NCBI RefSeq assembly: GCF_027923385.1
Contig: NZ_BSEC01000001.1
Span: 3,694,001 to 3,758,000 of the forward strand
DNA from: Methylocystis echinoides
GTDB lineage: Bacteria > Pseudomonadota > Alphaproteobacteria > Rhizobiales > Beijerinckiaceae
DNA length: 64,000 bases
Reading direction: 5' to 3'
Translations under genes and position numbers: made by a program
Part shown: positions 39,623 through 49,984 of the stretch, piece after piece
Layout of the letters: every line of letters starts with the position of its first letter
Position numbering within the stretch: the stretch's first letter is position 1
The notes under the pieces: generated by a model
Seen by the model: only the letters and a program-made list of their open reading frames with translations
Told to the model about the DNA's origin: nothing
Databases searched by the model: none

Positions 39623-40267
39623 ATGACACAGGAAAGAACCGAAGCCCTCGACGCCTCGCCGCGCCTCTTCGAGAGCGACCTTCTCGACAAGATGTCGCGG
39701 GTGCATCACCTGACGCCGGTGATTGTCTATACGCCGATCTTCCTCGGGCTCGTCTTCTATTCGCTCTCGCTCAACGGCGTGGCGCTAGTGCTGCTCGGTC
39801 TGATCGTCGGCTATCTGGCGTGGACGCTGACCGAATATTTCGGCCATCGCTACCTCTTCCACACCGTGTTTCCGCTGCCCTTCGGGCTTGGTCCGCGTTT
39901 CCAGTTCCTGATCCACGGCGTGCATCACATCTATCCCAACGATCCGCTGCGGCTGGTGATGCCCCCTCTTCTGTCGGGACCGATCATGCTGATCGCGCTG
40001 GCGATCATCCGGCCGATCTTCGGCGGGAGTTTCGCCTGGCCGGTGCTCGCCGGATTCATGGCGGGCTATGTCATTTACGACTGCGTCCATTACTGGACGC
40101 ATCACGGCCAGCCCACCTCCGACTTCGGCAAGCTGGTGAAGCGACTGCACATGCTCCACCACTTCCGCGACGCGGAGAAGGGCTTCGGCGTGCACGCCAT
40201 CTGGTGGGATTACGTCTTCGGCACCGCCTATCAGAAGGGCGAGACGCCGGGGTCCAAGGCGGTGTGA
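39623..40267 (+). CDS. Fatty acid 2-hydroxylase-like (sterol desaturase superfamily)
   Basis: A membrane di-iron hydroxylase of 214 residues. His motifs are HRYLFH (75-80), HGVHH (98-102), HYWTHH (156-161) and HMLHH (176-180), with FGVHAIWWDYVFGT near the end. The order, spacing and flanking text (RVHHLTPVIVYTP; IHGVHHIYPNDPLRLVMPP) resemble the FA2H/Scs7 catalytic domain. It lacks the cytochrome b5 domain of the eukaryotic enzymes. Last gene of the cassette, followed by a strong terminator. Confidence 0.82.
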   Translation: MTQERTEALDASPRLFESDLLDKMSRVHHLTPVIVYTPIFLGLVFYSLSLNGVALVLLGLIVGYLAWTLTEYFGHRYLFHTVFPLPFGLGPRFQFLIHGVHHIYPNDPLRLVMPPLLSGPIMLIALAIIRPIFGGSFAWPVLAGFMAGYVIYDCVHYWTHHGQPTSDFGKLVKRLHMLHHFRDAEKGFGVHAIWWDYVFGTAYQKGETPGSKAV

Positions 40268-40274
40268 GAAAAAC

Positions 40275-40306
40275 AAAAAGCCCGGCGCGGATGCCGGGCT
40301 TTTTTG
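40275..40306 (+). terminator. Strong rho-independent terminator after the lipid cassette
   Basis: GCCCGGC pairs with GCCGGGC around a 6-nt loop and is flanked by five A on the left and six T on the right, starting 8 nt after the hydroxylase stop. The A/T flanks make it active in both directions, so it can also end typA transcripts. Confidence 0.9.
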
Positions 40307-40339
40307 TTTGATGGAACACGCCGCCCCTGGAGATGAGCC

Positions 40340-40470
40340 TCCCTCCCCCTTGCGGGGAGGTCGGCGGTCGAAGACCGCCGGGTGGGGGTTCGCGCCGCGA
40401 CATCCATGATGGGGGCTTTACCCCACCCGACCCCGCTTCGCGGGGCCACCCTCCCCGCAAGGGGGAGGGA
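40340..40470. repeat. 131-bp palindromic element with 21-bp terminal inverted repeats
   Basis: 40340-40360 and 40450-40470 are perfect 21-nt inverted repeats. Between them are further hairpins (40362-40380, 8-bp stem; 40431-40445, 6-bp stem). It has no coding content and fills the gap between the convergent hydroxylase and typA genes. Related GC-rich elements occur at 46628, 47330, 52399 and 61275. Confidence 0.75.
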
Positions 40471-40482
40471 TTTCGCTCAAGA

Positions 40483-42309
<1,827 letters not shown>

Positions 42310-42460
42310 GGAACCGGGCCGGCTTTCAAAGAAAACAGCCGCGAGCCGGTCCGGGCGCGAATTGGCGCGGACGGCGGGCGGCGGCGTTGTTGCGATGCAG
42401 CGCCTTTTACAGGAGCAAGGGCGGGAAGGGAATAGGAAAGGCTCGGCGGGGCGGGCGCCT

Positions 42461-42492
42461 CCCCTCCCGGCCAGGAAAGCGGCCGGGAGGGG
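42461..42492 (-). terminator. 12-bp GC hairpin after the small secreted protein gene
   Basis: CCCCTCCCGGCC (42461-42472) pairs exactly with GGCCGGGAGGGG (42481-42492) around an 8-nt loop, 18 nt after the stop of the minus-strand small gene. There is no immediate T-run, so it may be an RNA 3'-end stabiliser or a rho-linked end. Confidence 0.45.
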
Positions 42493-42510
42493 CGCTTCGG
42501 GCGCCTGGGC

Positions 42511-42774
42511 TCAATGCGGCGCGGACTGGCAGGATACCTCCTTGACCTTTCGTCCGCAGACGACGGCGGAGCAGAAACAGCCATTCGCCCCGCCGACCGG
42601 GATGCATTTGGCCCCGAACCATTTCGCGTTGGGCAGCAGGTCCTTCGCGACCGCCTTGCAGCCGGGCGGCAAGGGCTTGGTGGGGATCGTCACGCCGCCG
42701 GCGACGGCGGCGTTCGCCGACATAGCCATGACAGCGCCAAGGGCGAGGACAACGATTGTCTTGCTAAAGCACAT
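42511..42774 (-). CDS. Small secreted six-cysteine protein, unknown function
   Basis: An 87-residue protein with a clear signal peptide (TIVVLALGAVMAMSANA; cleavage near residue 23-25). The mature part of about 62 residues holds six cysteines (39, 57, 66, 68, 73, 82) in the order C-C-CxC-C-C, which suggests three disulfides. I do not recognise the family. GAGGAG precedes the ATG. It stands alone between typA and the TPM/zur operon. Confidence 0.75.
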   Translation of the reverse strand: MCFSKTIVVLALGAVMAMSANAAVAGGVTIPTKPLPPGCKAVAKDLLPNAKWFGAKCIPVGGANGCFCSAVVCGRKVKEVSCQSAPH

Positions 42775-42880
42775 GGATAAAGTCTCCTCTCAAACCTGGC
42801 TGGCCGTTCCAGCCGTTGCGATAATCGCGGAACAGCCAGGATCAAGATATGCGGCGCAGCACAAGCTGGAAAGAAGATGC

Positions 42881-43489
42881 TCAGCTCAGGTAGATCCGGT
42901 TGGGCAGCTCATCCCCCTCCGCCCCTGGCGGGGCCGCCCGCGCCAGCAGCCGGGCGCATTCCTCGATGGTGAGGACGAAACCCTCCGCGCAACGCCTCTG
43001 CCCCAGACAATTCAGCATCGGCGCCAGCGCCGCCTGCCACTCGGCGTCCGAGACCTTCCCGGTCAGTCCCTCATCCGCGACGATACGGGCGTAACGCTCG
43101 GCGAAGGCGACGAAAATCAGAACGCCCGCGCGCCCGCGCGTGCCGGCGACGCCGCGCAGGAAGAACTGCTCGATGGCCGCCCGCTCGGCGCGGCGCTTCT
43201 TCACGAGGCGCGGCGTCAGCGCAAAGCGGATCGGCGGCCAGGAGACGAGAATCGCGGACAGGATGAAGACGAGAATTTGCGTCGCGTAGATTTCCTTCGC
43301 CGACAGCTGGGTCAGCACCGCCAGCGGCCAGGGCGAGACGAGCGCGAAAAACGCCGCCCAGAGCGGCGGCACATAGGCGTAATCGGAGGCGCGCCGGGTC
43401 AGCGCGCAGACGATCTCGCCCGAGGTGCGGCGTTCGGCGCGGCCGATGGCCTCGACGATGTGATCCAGATCCTGCGTCGTCAGCCGCAT
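42881..43489 (-). CDS. TPM-domain membrane protein (second of pair)
   Basis: A 202-residue protein with an N-terminal helix (LDHIVEAIGRAERRTSGEIVCALTRRASDYAYV), two hydrophobic segments (about 43-60 and 70-88) and a TPM-like region AGVLIFVAFAERYARIVADEGLTGKVSDAEWQAAL. Its ATG overlaps the upstream TPM gene's stop by one base (TGATG). The pair resembles the paired TPM genes seen next to lemA in other bacteria; lemA is not adjacent here. Function unknown, possibly envelope-associated. Confidence 0.8.
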   Translation of the reverse strand: MRLTTQDLDHIVEAIGRAERRTSGEIVCALTRRASDYAYVPPLWAAFFALVSPWPLAVLTQLSAKEIYATQILVFILSAILVSWPPIRFALTPRLVKKRRAERAAIEQFFLRGVAGTRGRAGVLIFVAFAERYARIVADEGLTGKVSDAEWQAALAPMLNCLGQRRCAEGFVLTIEECARLLARAAPPGAEGDELPNRIYLS

Positions 43490-44310
43490 CACCAATCCCC
43501 CGAGGCGCCGCCGCCGCCCGACGAGCCGCCGCCGCCGGAAAAACTGTCGAACCCGCCGCCGCCCCCGCCCCAGGAGGAGCCGCCCGACGAGCCGCCGAAA
43601 TCGTCCCAGTCGCGGCCGGACGGGATGATGATGACCGGCGGGCCGCCGCGCCGATAGGTGCGATAGGCCCCCTGCCGCCCGCTGTCGCGCACCATCATGA
43701 TGAAAATGAAGATGAACAGCGCAAAGATGATGAGCGGGAACAGCTCGTCGAAGAGCGAGGGCGGCGGCGGGACTTTCTTGACCCATTCCGCCGAGTCGCC
43801 GCTCAGCACCTCGATGATGCCCTCGACGCCGCGCTCCACGCCCGCGCCGTAATCGCCGGCCTTGAATTTCGGCGTCACCGCCGTCGCCAGAATGACCTTC
43901 GACAACGCGTCGGTCAGCGTGCCCTCGAGCCCGTAGCCGACCTCGATGCGCATCTTGCGGTCATTGGGCGCGACGAGGAAGAGAACGCCATTGTTCTTCT
44001 TCGCCTCGCCCAGCTTCCAGTAGCGGAAGAGGCCGTTGGCGTAAGTCTCGACGTCATAGTCGCCGAGCGACTTGATGGTCGCGACGACGAGCTGGATGCC
44101 GGACTTGTCCTCGAGACCCTTGAGCTTCGTCTGCAGGGCGGCGCGCGTCGGCTCCGGGATGACGCCCGCCTGATCGACGATGCGGCCGGTCAGCTCGGGG
44201 TATTTCGGCGCGGCGAAGGCCAGCGTCGCCGCAAGGAGGAAGAGAAAGGCGAGAAGGCCGCGCAGCGCGTGAAGGCGCAAGGCGTCGCCGGCGGGAAGCG
44301 CGCGCGTCAT
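43489..44310 (-). CDS. TPM-domain protein, YgcG family
   Basis: A 273-residue exported, membrane-anchored protein. A signal segment (LLAFLFLLAATLAFAAP) is followed by a TPM domain (about 35-165: LTGRIVDQAGVIPEPTRAALQTKLKGLEDKSGIQLVVATIKSLG... VLFLVAPNDRKMRIEVGYGLEG), one TM (FPLIIFALFIFIFIMM) and a Gly/Ser-rich C-terminus ending GGASGDW. It is coupled to the Zur-like gene by an ATGA overlap. Confidence 0.9.
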   Translation of the reverse strand: MTRALPAGDALRLHALRGLLAFLFLLAATLAFAAPKYPELTGRIVDQAGVIPEPTRAALQTKLKGLEDKSGIQLVVATIKSLGDYDVETYANGLFRYWKLGEAKKNNGVLFLVAPNDRKMRIEVGYGLEGTLTDALSKVILATAVTPKFKAGDYGAGVERGVEGIIEVLSGDSAEWVKKVPPPPSLFDELFPLIIFALFIFIFIMMVRDSGRQGAYRTYRRGGPPVIIIPSGRDWDDFGGSSGGSSWGGGGGGFDSFSGGGGSSGGGGASGDW

Positions 44311-44735
44311 GCGGCTTCCGCGCAGCGGGCGCAGCGCCCCGCGATCTCGACGACGCGGGTGCGCGCCCTGAAGCCGGCCTGCGCCGTCAGCGCCGACAGC
44401 TCCCGCGCGAGGCCGGCGGATGTCGCCTCCTTCACCTCGCCGCAGCCCTCACAGATGAGAAACACGACCGGCTCCTCGGCGCCGTGCGAATGGCCGCAGA
44501 CGACGAAGGCGTTTTTCGACTCCAGCCGATGGGCGAGGCCATGGTCGAGGAGAAAGGCGAGCGCGCGATAGACCGAGACCGGCGCCGGCCGCTTGCCGTC
44601 GGCGTCGGCCATCAGATCGATCATTTCATAGGCGCCGACGGGCCGGTTGGCCTGGGTGAGAATATCGAGCGCGCGCTGGCGCGCCGGGGTCATGCCTGCG
44701 ATTTTGGCCGCGGCCGGCGGCGGGTGCGTGCTCAT
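44307..44735 (-). CDS. zur: Fur-family regulator, Zur-like
   Basis: A 142-residue winged-helix repressor. The DNA-binding region is MTPARQRALDILTQANRPVGAYEMIDLM ... APVSVYRALAFLLDHGLAHR. Metal-binding elements are C80-G-H82-S-H84, C95-E-G-C98 and C135-A-R-C138, consistent with a structural zinc and a regulatory site of Zur type. The start at 44735 is the ATG matching Zur lengths. It is the first gene of zur-TPM-TPM; zinc-dependent control of the TPM proteins is inferred. Confidence 0.85.
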   Translation of the reverse strand: MSTHPPPAAAKIAGMTPARQRALDILTQANRPVGAYEMIDLMADADGKRPAPVSVYRALAFLLDHGLAHRLESKNAFVVCGHSHGAEEPVVFLICEGCGEVKEATSAGLARELSALTAQAGFRARTRVVEIAGRCARCAEAA

Positions 44736-44781
44736 GAACCCATTGTAGCGGCGCGCGGGGCGAAAGACGAGACCTTCGCCA

Positions 44782-45276
44782 TTATTGCCGAGCGCAAGCT
44801 GCGACGAACTTCCGGAATTTCTCTTCCGCCCCCGCGAGCGGCGCGGACTGGCGCGACGGCCCCACACCGACGGTCATCGTCCCCCCGCCCGCCAGCGCGG
44901 CAAGAACCCGACTGTCGGCTGCGAGCTTGCCCTCGAAACTCGGAACGCCCGCCTCTTCATTGGGAGTCAGCCTGCCGGCGATGCTTGCGGTCGCATCGCC
45001 GGCGGAGAGGATCGCTGTCGCCTTGCGACCCGGCCGAAGCCTGCTGCTCGTGGCGCTGACGAACAGCGTCACGACACCGCTCCGCGCCTTGCACTGAAAG
45101 CCGCCCAGATCGTCGTCGGTCTCGGGGACGCCGTAGCTGAGCGCAAGGAGGCGCGGGCCGGTTCCGGAGAGGCCAGAAAGGGTCCAGACCCGCTTCTCCT
45201 CGGCCTTTGCCGCAAAGGCGACCGCGATAACGGCGAGACAGGCCAGCGACAGGGTCATAACTTTCTTCTCGGACAC
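44782..45276 (-). CDS. Secreted hypothetical protein
   Basis: 164 residues with a signal peptide (VMTLSLACLAVIAVAFAAKA). The mature part includes WTLSGLSGTGPRLLALSYGVPETDDDLGGFQCKARSGVVTLFVSATS and a C-terminal helix EEKFRKFVAACARQ with two Cys in total. I do not recognise a named family. The GTG start at 45276 is set by AGGGGAGGAAAACG just upstream; the longer frame has no such site. Divergent from argG. Confidence 0.75.
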   Translation of the reverse strand: MSEKKVMTLSLACLAVIAVAFAAKAEEKRVWTLSGLSGTGPRLLALSYGVPETDDDLGGFQCKARSGVVTLFVSATSSRLRPGRKATAILSAGDATASIAGRLTPNEEAGVPSFEGKLAADSRVLAALAGGGTMTVGVGPSRQSAPLAGAEEKFRKFVAACARQ

Positions 45277-45321
45277 CGTTTTCCTCCCCTGAATGACGGC
45301 CGGCGCGACCAAGCGGCGCGC

Positions 45322-45349
45322 TTGCGCGCCGCCGCGACGCGTTTATAAC
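45322..45349 (+). promoter_or_regulatory. Probable argG promoter
   Basis: TTGCGC (45322-45327) and TATAAC (45344-45349), 16 bp apart, about 35 bp upstream of the argG ATG. A good -10 and an average -35. No ARG box was recognised. Confidence 0.5.
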
Positions 45350-45383
45350 GGCGCCGACCCAGGCACACATCCCCGAGCCAGAC

Positions 45384-46622
45384 ATGACCCGCGCCAAGAA
45401 AGACATCAAAAAGGTCGTCCTCGCCTATTCCGGCGGCCTCGACACCTCCATCATCCTCAAATGGCTGGAAACAGTCTATGGCGCGGAGGTCATCACCTTC
45501 ACCGCCGATCTCGGCCAGGGCGAGGAACTCGGCCCGGCCCGCGACAAGGCGCTGCTACTCGGCGTGAAGCCGGAAAACATCTTCATCGAGGATCTGCGCG
45601 AGGAATTCGTCCGCGACTACGTCTTCCCGATGTTTCGCGCCAACGCCCAGTATGAGGGGCTCTATCTGCTCGGCACCTCCATCGCGCGTCCGCTGATCGC
45701 GAAAAAGCAGATCGAGATCGCCCGCAAGATGGGCGCGGACGCGGTGTGCCACGGCGCCACCGGCAAGGGGAACGATCAGGTCCGCTTCGAGCTCGGCTAT
45801 TACGCGCTCGAGCCCGACATCACCGTGATCGCGCCTTGGCGCGAGTGGGATTTCATCTCGCGCACGGACCTCATCGCCTTCGCCGAGGCGCATCAGATCC
45901 CGATCGCCAAGGACAAGCGCGGCGAGGCGCCCTTCTCCACCGACGCCAATCTTCTGCACACCTCCTCCGAGGGCAAGGTGCTGGAAGACCCGGCGCAGGA
46001 GACGCCGGATTACGTCTATTCCCGCACCGGCAATCCCGAGGACGCGCCCGATACGGCGCAATACATCACCATCGACTTCGAGAGAGGCGACGCGGTCGCC
46101 ATTGACGGCGTCGCATTGTCGCCGGCGTCGCTGCTCGCCAAGCTCAATGATCTCGGCCGCCTGCACGGGATCGGTCGTCTCGATCTGGTCGAGAACCGCT
46201 TCGTCGGCATGAAGTCGCGCGGCATGTACGAGACGCCCGGCGGCGCGATCCTGTTGATCGCGCATCGCGGCATCGAGAGCCTGACGCTCGATCGCGGCGC
46301 CGCGCATCTCAAGGACGAGCTGATGCCGCGCTACGCCGAGCTGATCTACAATGGCTTCTGGTTCGCGCCCGAGCGCGAGATGCTGCAGGCGGCCATCGAC
46401 CACAGCCAGCAGCATGTCACCGGCCGCGTGCGGCTGAAGCTCTACAAGGGCTCGGTGAACCTCGTCGGCCGCGAGAGCCCGTGGTCGCTTTACGATCAGG
46501 ACCTCGTCAGCTTCGAGGAAGGCGGCGGCTACGACCAGCGCGACGCGGAAGGTTTCATCCGCCTCAACGCGCTGCGCCTGCGCACGCTGGCGCGACGCGC
46601 CGCGCGCGGGGAGAAGAAGTAA
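45384..46622 (+). CDS. argG: Argininosuccinate synthase
   Basis: Joins citrulline and aspartate with ATP in arginine biosynthesis, 412 residues. The nucleotide-binding motif [13 protein letters not shown] (12-24), [13 protein letters not shown] and the C-terminal tetramerisation segment are present. It is the short, prevalent type. No other arg gene is adjacent. Confidence 0.97.
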   Translation: MTRAKKDIKKVVLAYSGGLDTSIILKWLETVYGAEVITFTADLGQGEELGPARDKALLLGVKPENIFIEDLREEFVRDYVFPMFRANAQYEGLYLLGTSIARPLIAKKQIEIARKMGADAVCHGATGKGNDQVRFELGYYALEPDITVIAPWREWDFISRTDLIAFAEAHQIPIAKDKRGEAPFSTDANLLHTSSEGKVLEDPAQETPDYVYSRTGNPEDAPDTAQYITIDFERGDAVAIDGVALSPASLLAKLNDLGRLHGIGRLDLVENRFVGMKSRGMYETPGGAILLIAHRGIESLTLDRGAAHLKDELMPRYAELIYNGFWFAPEREMLQAAIDHSQQHVTGRVRLKLYKGSVNLVGRESPWSLYDQDLVSFEEGGGYDQRDAEGFIRLNALRLRTLARRAARGEKK

Positions 46623-46627
46623 GGGGC

Positions 46628-46790
46628 GAGGCCCCCTCCCCAACCCTCCCCCGCCACAGGGCGTCTTCAGACGCCCGTCCATAGACAGGCTATGGCGGGA
46701 GAGGGAGCAGATTGTCGCTTTCATCCAAAATGTGAATCGCGAGCGTCCCCTCTCCCGCGCAGCGGGGGAGGGTCAAGGAGGGGGCGCCTC
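46628..46790. repeat. 163-bp palindromic element with nested hairpins
   Basis: Imperfect terminal inverted repeats (gaggc(c/g)ccctcc... at both ends) enclose a core that is about 80% identical by eye to the element at 52399-52517. Where that copy has a simple CGCTTCGCG turn, this copy carries an extra compound hairpin: GGGCGTCT/AGACGCCC (46659-46676) and CCATAG/CTATGG (46679-46695). Non-coding; it lies between argG and cobU. Confidence 0.75.
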
Positions 46791-46792
46791 CG

Positions 46793-47317
46793 CTACTTCA
46801 CCTTCACCGGATAACCCGCCACCACCAGCGCCACATGCACGGCGATCCGCGCGACCTCCTGATGCATCAGCCCGGCGGCGTCGCGGAACTGACGGGCCAG
46901 CGCGTTTTCAGGCACAATCGACAGACCCACCTCTGGCGACACGACCACCGTCGGCGCCTGCCGCGCCACCAAGGATGAGATCAGCGCGGCGCGATCCGCG
47001 ACGAGGTCCGCCTCGGCGAACATGCGGTTCGACAGCCAGATCCCCAGACAATCGATCAGCAGCGGCGCATGCTGCGGCGCATCCGCAATCGCCTGCGGCA
47101 GTTCCTGCGGCGCCTCGATGGTGCGCCAGTCGGCGCCGCGACGGGTAAGATGCAGGTCGATGCGCGCCTGCATCTCATCGTCGAAGGGCTGCGCCGTGGC
47201 GATATAGGTCCAGGGCGGCGCATGGGCCATGACGAGCCCTTCGGCATAAGCGCTCTTGCCGGAGCGCGCGCCGCCGAGGATGAAGGCCAGATGCGGGTTT
47301 TCAGCCATGCCCGACAT
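46793..47317 (-). CDS. cobU: Adenosylcobinamide kinase/guanylyltransferase (CobU/CobP)
   Basis: A 174-residue enzyme for nucleotide-loop assembly of cobalamin. P-loop GGARSGKS is at 15-22; YIATAQPFDDEMQARIDLHLTRRGADWRTIEAP and LLIDCLGIWLSN follow, with VSPEVGLSIVPENALARQFRDAAGLMHQEVA near the end. Cobalamin is needed for mutases that regenerate glyoxylate in serine-cycle organisms. Start 47317 or 47308 cannot be told apart. Confidence 0.93.
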   Translation of the reverse strand: MSGMAENPHLAFILGGARSGKSAYAEGLVMAHAPPWTYIATAQPFDDEMQARIDLHLTRRGADWRTIEAPQELPQAIADAPQHAPLLIDCLGIWLSNRMFAEADLVADRAALISSLVARQAPTVVVSPEVGLSIVPENALARQFRDAAGLMHQEVARIAVHVALVVAGYPVKVK

Positions 47318-47329
47318 GTGCGCTTGCGG

Positions 47330-47390
47330 CCTTGCCCCTCACCCAACCTCTCCCCGCTTGCGGGGAGAGGGTTGGGGTGAGGGGCAAGCC
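47330..47390. repeat. Long near-perfect palindrome between cobU and the aminotransferase gene
   Basis: Arms of about 28 nt (47330-47357 and 47360-47390) pair around TT with two single-base bulges. The core is CTCTCCCCGC/GCGGGGAGAG. Same flavour as the other GC-rich palindromic elements in the window. It could act as a transcription end or RNA-stability element. Confidence 0.75.
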
Positions 47391-47406
47391 GCGCCACGAA
47401 TCTCGT

Positions 47407-48624
47407 TCACCCCCGCGCCGCCAGCGGCACGACATTGTGCAGATGCTGATCCGCTGAATCGAAGAAGCGGCGCAGATTGCGCGCGGCCTGACGAATGCGC
47501 TGTTCGTTCTCGACCAGCGCGAGGCGCAGATAGCCCTCGCCATGCTCGCCGAAGCCCTCGCCCGGCGCCACGGCCACATCCGCCTTCTCGATGAGAAGCT
47601 TGGAAAACTCCAGGCTGCTCAGCGCGCGAAAGCGCTCCGGCACGGGCGCCCAGGCGAACATCGAGGCGCTCGGCGACGGAATCTGCCAGCCCGCCTGCGC
47701 GAAGCTCTCCACCATCACGTCGCGGCGCTTCTTGTAGATGGCGCGCATCTCCTTCACGCAATCGTCCGGCCCGTTGAGCGCGGCGGTCGCGGCGACCTGG
47801 ATCGGCGTGAAGGCGCCGTAATCGAGATAGCTCTTCACCCGCCCCAGCGCCGCGCAGAGCCGCTCATTGCCGACCGCGAAGCCCATGCGCCAGCCGGCCA
47901 TGGAGAATGTCTTCGACATGGAGGTGAACTCCACCGTCACGTCGATGGCGCCCGGCACCTGCAGCACCGACGGCGGCGGATGGTCGTCGAAGAAGACTTC
48001 GGCATAGGCGAGATCGGAGAGGATGAAGATGTCGTGCTTCTTCGCGAAGGCGACGAGATCCTTGTAGAAATCGAGCGACGCCACTTCCGCCGTCGGATTG
48101 GACGGATAGCAGACGATCACGGCGATAGGCTTGGGGATTGAATGGATCATCGCGCGCTCGAGCGCGGAAAAATAATCGGGCGTCGGCGCCGAGGGCACGG
48201 AGCGGATGACGCCGCCCGCCATCAGAAAGCCGAAGGCGTGGATCGGATAGGAGGGGTTCGGCACCAGCACTACATCGCCCGGCGCGGTGATGGCCTGCGC
48301 CATATTGGCGAAGCCCTCCTTGGAGCCAAGGGTGGCGATGACCTGAGTCTCGGGATCGAGCTTCACGCCGAAGCGGCGTCCGTAATAGCCCGCCTGTGCG
48401 CGGCGCAGGCCGGCGATTCCCTTGGAGGCGGAATAGCGGTCGGTGCGCGGACGGCCCGCCGTCTCGACGAGCTTGTCGACCACATGTTTCGGCGCGGGCA
48501 GATCGGGATTGCCCATGCCCATGTCGATGATGTCGGCGCCGCCGGCGCGCGCTTTGGCCTTCAGGCGATTGACCTGCTCGAAGACATAAGGCGGCAGGCG
48601 CTTGATGCGATAGAAATCCGACAT
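47407..48624 (-). CDS. alaC: Class I/II aminotransferase, AlaC/DapL-like
   Basis: A PLP aminotransferase of 405 residues. IDMGMGNPDLPAP is near the N-terminus, NPTAEVASLDFYKD and DLAYAEVFFD mark the cofactor site, and the Schiff-base Lys is in TSMSKTFSMAGWRMGFAVG. It resembles E. coli AlaC (glutamate-pyruvate aminotransferase) and the LL-diaminopimelate aminotransferase group; the exact substrate is uncertain. The start at 48624 (MSDFYRIKRLPPYVF) matches the family, and the extension upstream does not. Confidence 0.88.
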   Translation of the reverse strand: MSDFYRIKRLPPYVFEQVNRLKAKARAGGADIIDMGMGNPDLPAPKHVVDKLVETAGRPRTDRYSASKGIAGLRRAQAGYYGRRFGVKLDPETQVIATLGSKEGFANMAQAITAPGDVVLVPNPSYPIHAFGFLMAGGVIRSVPSAPTPDYFSALERAMIHSIPKPIAVIVCYPSNPTAEVASLDFYKDLVAFAKKHDIFILSDLAYAEVFFDDHPPPSVLQVPGAIDVTVEFTSMSKTFSMAGWRMGFAVGNERLCAALGRVKSYLDYGAFTPIQVAATAALNGPDDCVKEMRAIYKKRRDVMVESFAQAGWQIPSPSASMFAWAPVPERFRALSSLEFSKLLIEKADVAVAPGEGFGEHGEGYLRLALVENEQRIRQAARNLRRFFDSADQHLHNVVPLAARG

Positions 48625-48697
48625 TTCGATCCATTCCGATTCAGAAGGCGACGAGTCTAGCGGCTTTCGCCCCGCTTCGCCAAACATCCGCCGCCGT

Positions 48698-49981
48698 TCA
48701 GCGCCGCGCGCGGCGCATGACCAGCAGGGCGGTCAGCAGCGGCCCGACCGCGAGCGCCAGCAGGGCATGAGAAAACTCCCCCGAAGCGCCCTTTATAAGG
48801 CCGACCAGCCAGGGTCCCGCAAGGCCGGACAGATTGCCAATGGAATTGACCACGGCGACCCCGACAACCGCATCGGCGGGCCCCAGCGTCAGCGTGCACA
48901 GGGTCCAGAAGCTTGGCAGGACGGAGACCGAGCCGATGGCGGCGATTGTCAGCGCGATCATGGCCAGGAAATGCGACGGCGCATAGGCCGCCGCGATGAG
49001 CCCGAGTGCGCCAATCACGCAGGCGAGCGCAGTGTGGCCGACGGCGCCGCCGCGACGGTCGAGGCTGCGGCTCCACAGCACCATGGCGGTCGCGCCGCAC
49101 ACATAGGGGATGGCGGCGAGGAAACCCGCCGCGAGAATGCTCGCGCCGAAGCCCTTGATGATCTGCGGCAGCCAGAAGCTCAGACCATACAGCGCCATGA
49201 CCGCGCCGAAATAGGCGACGCCGAGCGCGAGCGTCCGGCGGTCCGTCAGCGCGCGCCAGTAATTCTCGTCCTGCGGCGCGGCCTCGCGGCGGAGCGTGGT
49301 TTCCAGCCATTCGCGCTCATCGTCGGCGAGCCACTTCGCCTGCGCCGGCCGGTCGGGCAGATAAAAGTAGCAGATCAGGCCGAGCGCCATCGCGGGGAGC
49401 GCCTCGATGAAATAAAGCCACCGCCATCCGGAAATGCCGGCCGCGCCGTCCATCAGCGTCATGATCACGCCCGAAACCGGCGAGCCGATGGCGCTGCCGA
49501 GCGGCACGGCGACCAGAAAGGCGGACAGGATGCGCGCGCGCTGCGCGGCGGGCGTCCAATAGGTGAGGTAAAGGATCGCGCCGGGCGCATAGCCCGCCTC
49601 GGCGGCGCCGAGCAGGAACCTCAGCGCGACAAAACTGTTCTCGCTCCAGACGAAGGCGGTGGCCGCCGCGATCAGCCCCCAGCTCACCATGATGCGCGCC
49701 AGCCAGATGCGCGCGCCGACGCGGTGCATGATGTAATTGCTCGGCGCCTCGAAGAGGCAATAGCCGATGAAGAAGACGCCCGCCGCCCAGCCGAAGAACT
49801 CCGGCGAAAAGCCCATCTCTTTGTTCATGGTGAGGGCGGCGAAGCCGACGTTCACCCGGTCGAGATAGGCGACGAGGAACCCCGCCATGAGCAGCGGCGC
49901 CAGCCGCCAGCCCACTTTGGCGATGACGCGCTCGCCGTCCACCATAGCGGCCGCTTCCGGCCGGGCGAGCGTGTCTGTCAC
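48698..49981 (-). CDS. MFS transporter, anion:cation symporter type
   Basis: An inner-membrane carrier of 427 residues with 12 TM segments. The N-terminal LLMAGFLVAYLDRVNVGFAALTMNKEMGFSP and GYCLFEAPSNYIMHRVGARIWLARIMVSWG are typical of the ACS family that imports organic acids such as tartrate, glucarate or hydroxyphenylacetate. The substrate is unknown. It is 3 nt from the nitroreductase gene, so likely in one transcript with it. Confidence 0.88.
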   Translation of the reverse strand: MTDTLARPEAAAMVDGERVIAKVGWRLAPLLMAGFLVAYLDRVNVGFAALTMNKEMGFSPEFFGWAAGVFFIGYCLFEAPSNYIMHRVGARIWLARIMVSWGLIAAATAFVWSENSFVALRFLLGAAEAGYAPGAILYLTYWTPAAQRARILSAFLVAVPLGSAIGSPVSGVIMTLMDGAAGISGWRWLYFIEALPAMALGLICYFYLPDRPAQAKWLADDEREWLETTLRREAAPQDENYWRALTDRRTLALGVAYFGAVMALYGLSFWLPQIIKGFGASILAAGFLAAIPYVCGATAMVLWSRSLDRRGGAVGHTALACVIGALGLIAAAYAPSHFLAMIALTIAAIGSVSVLPSFWTLCTLTLGPADAVVGVAVVNSIGNLSGLAGPWLVGLIKGASGEFSHALLALAVGPLLTALLVMRRARR

Positions 49982-49984
49982 GGA

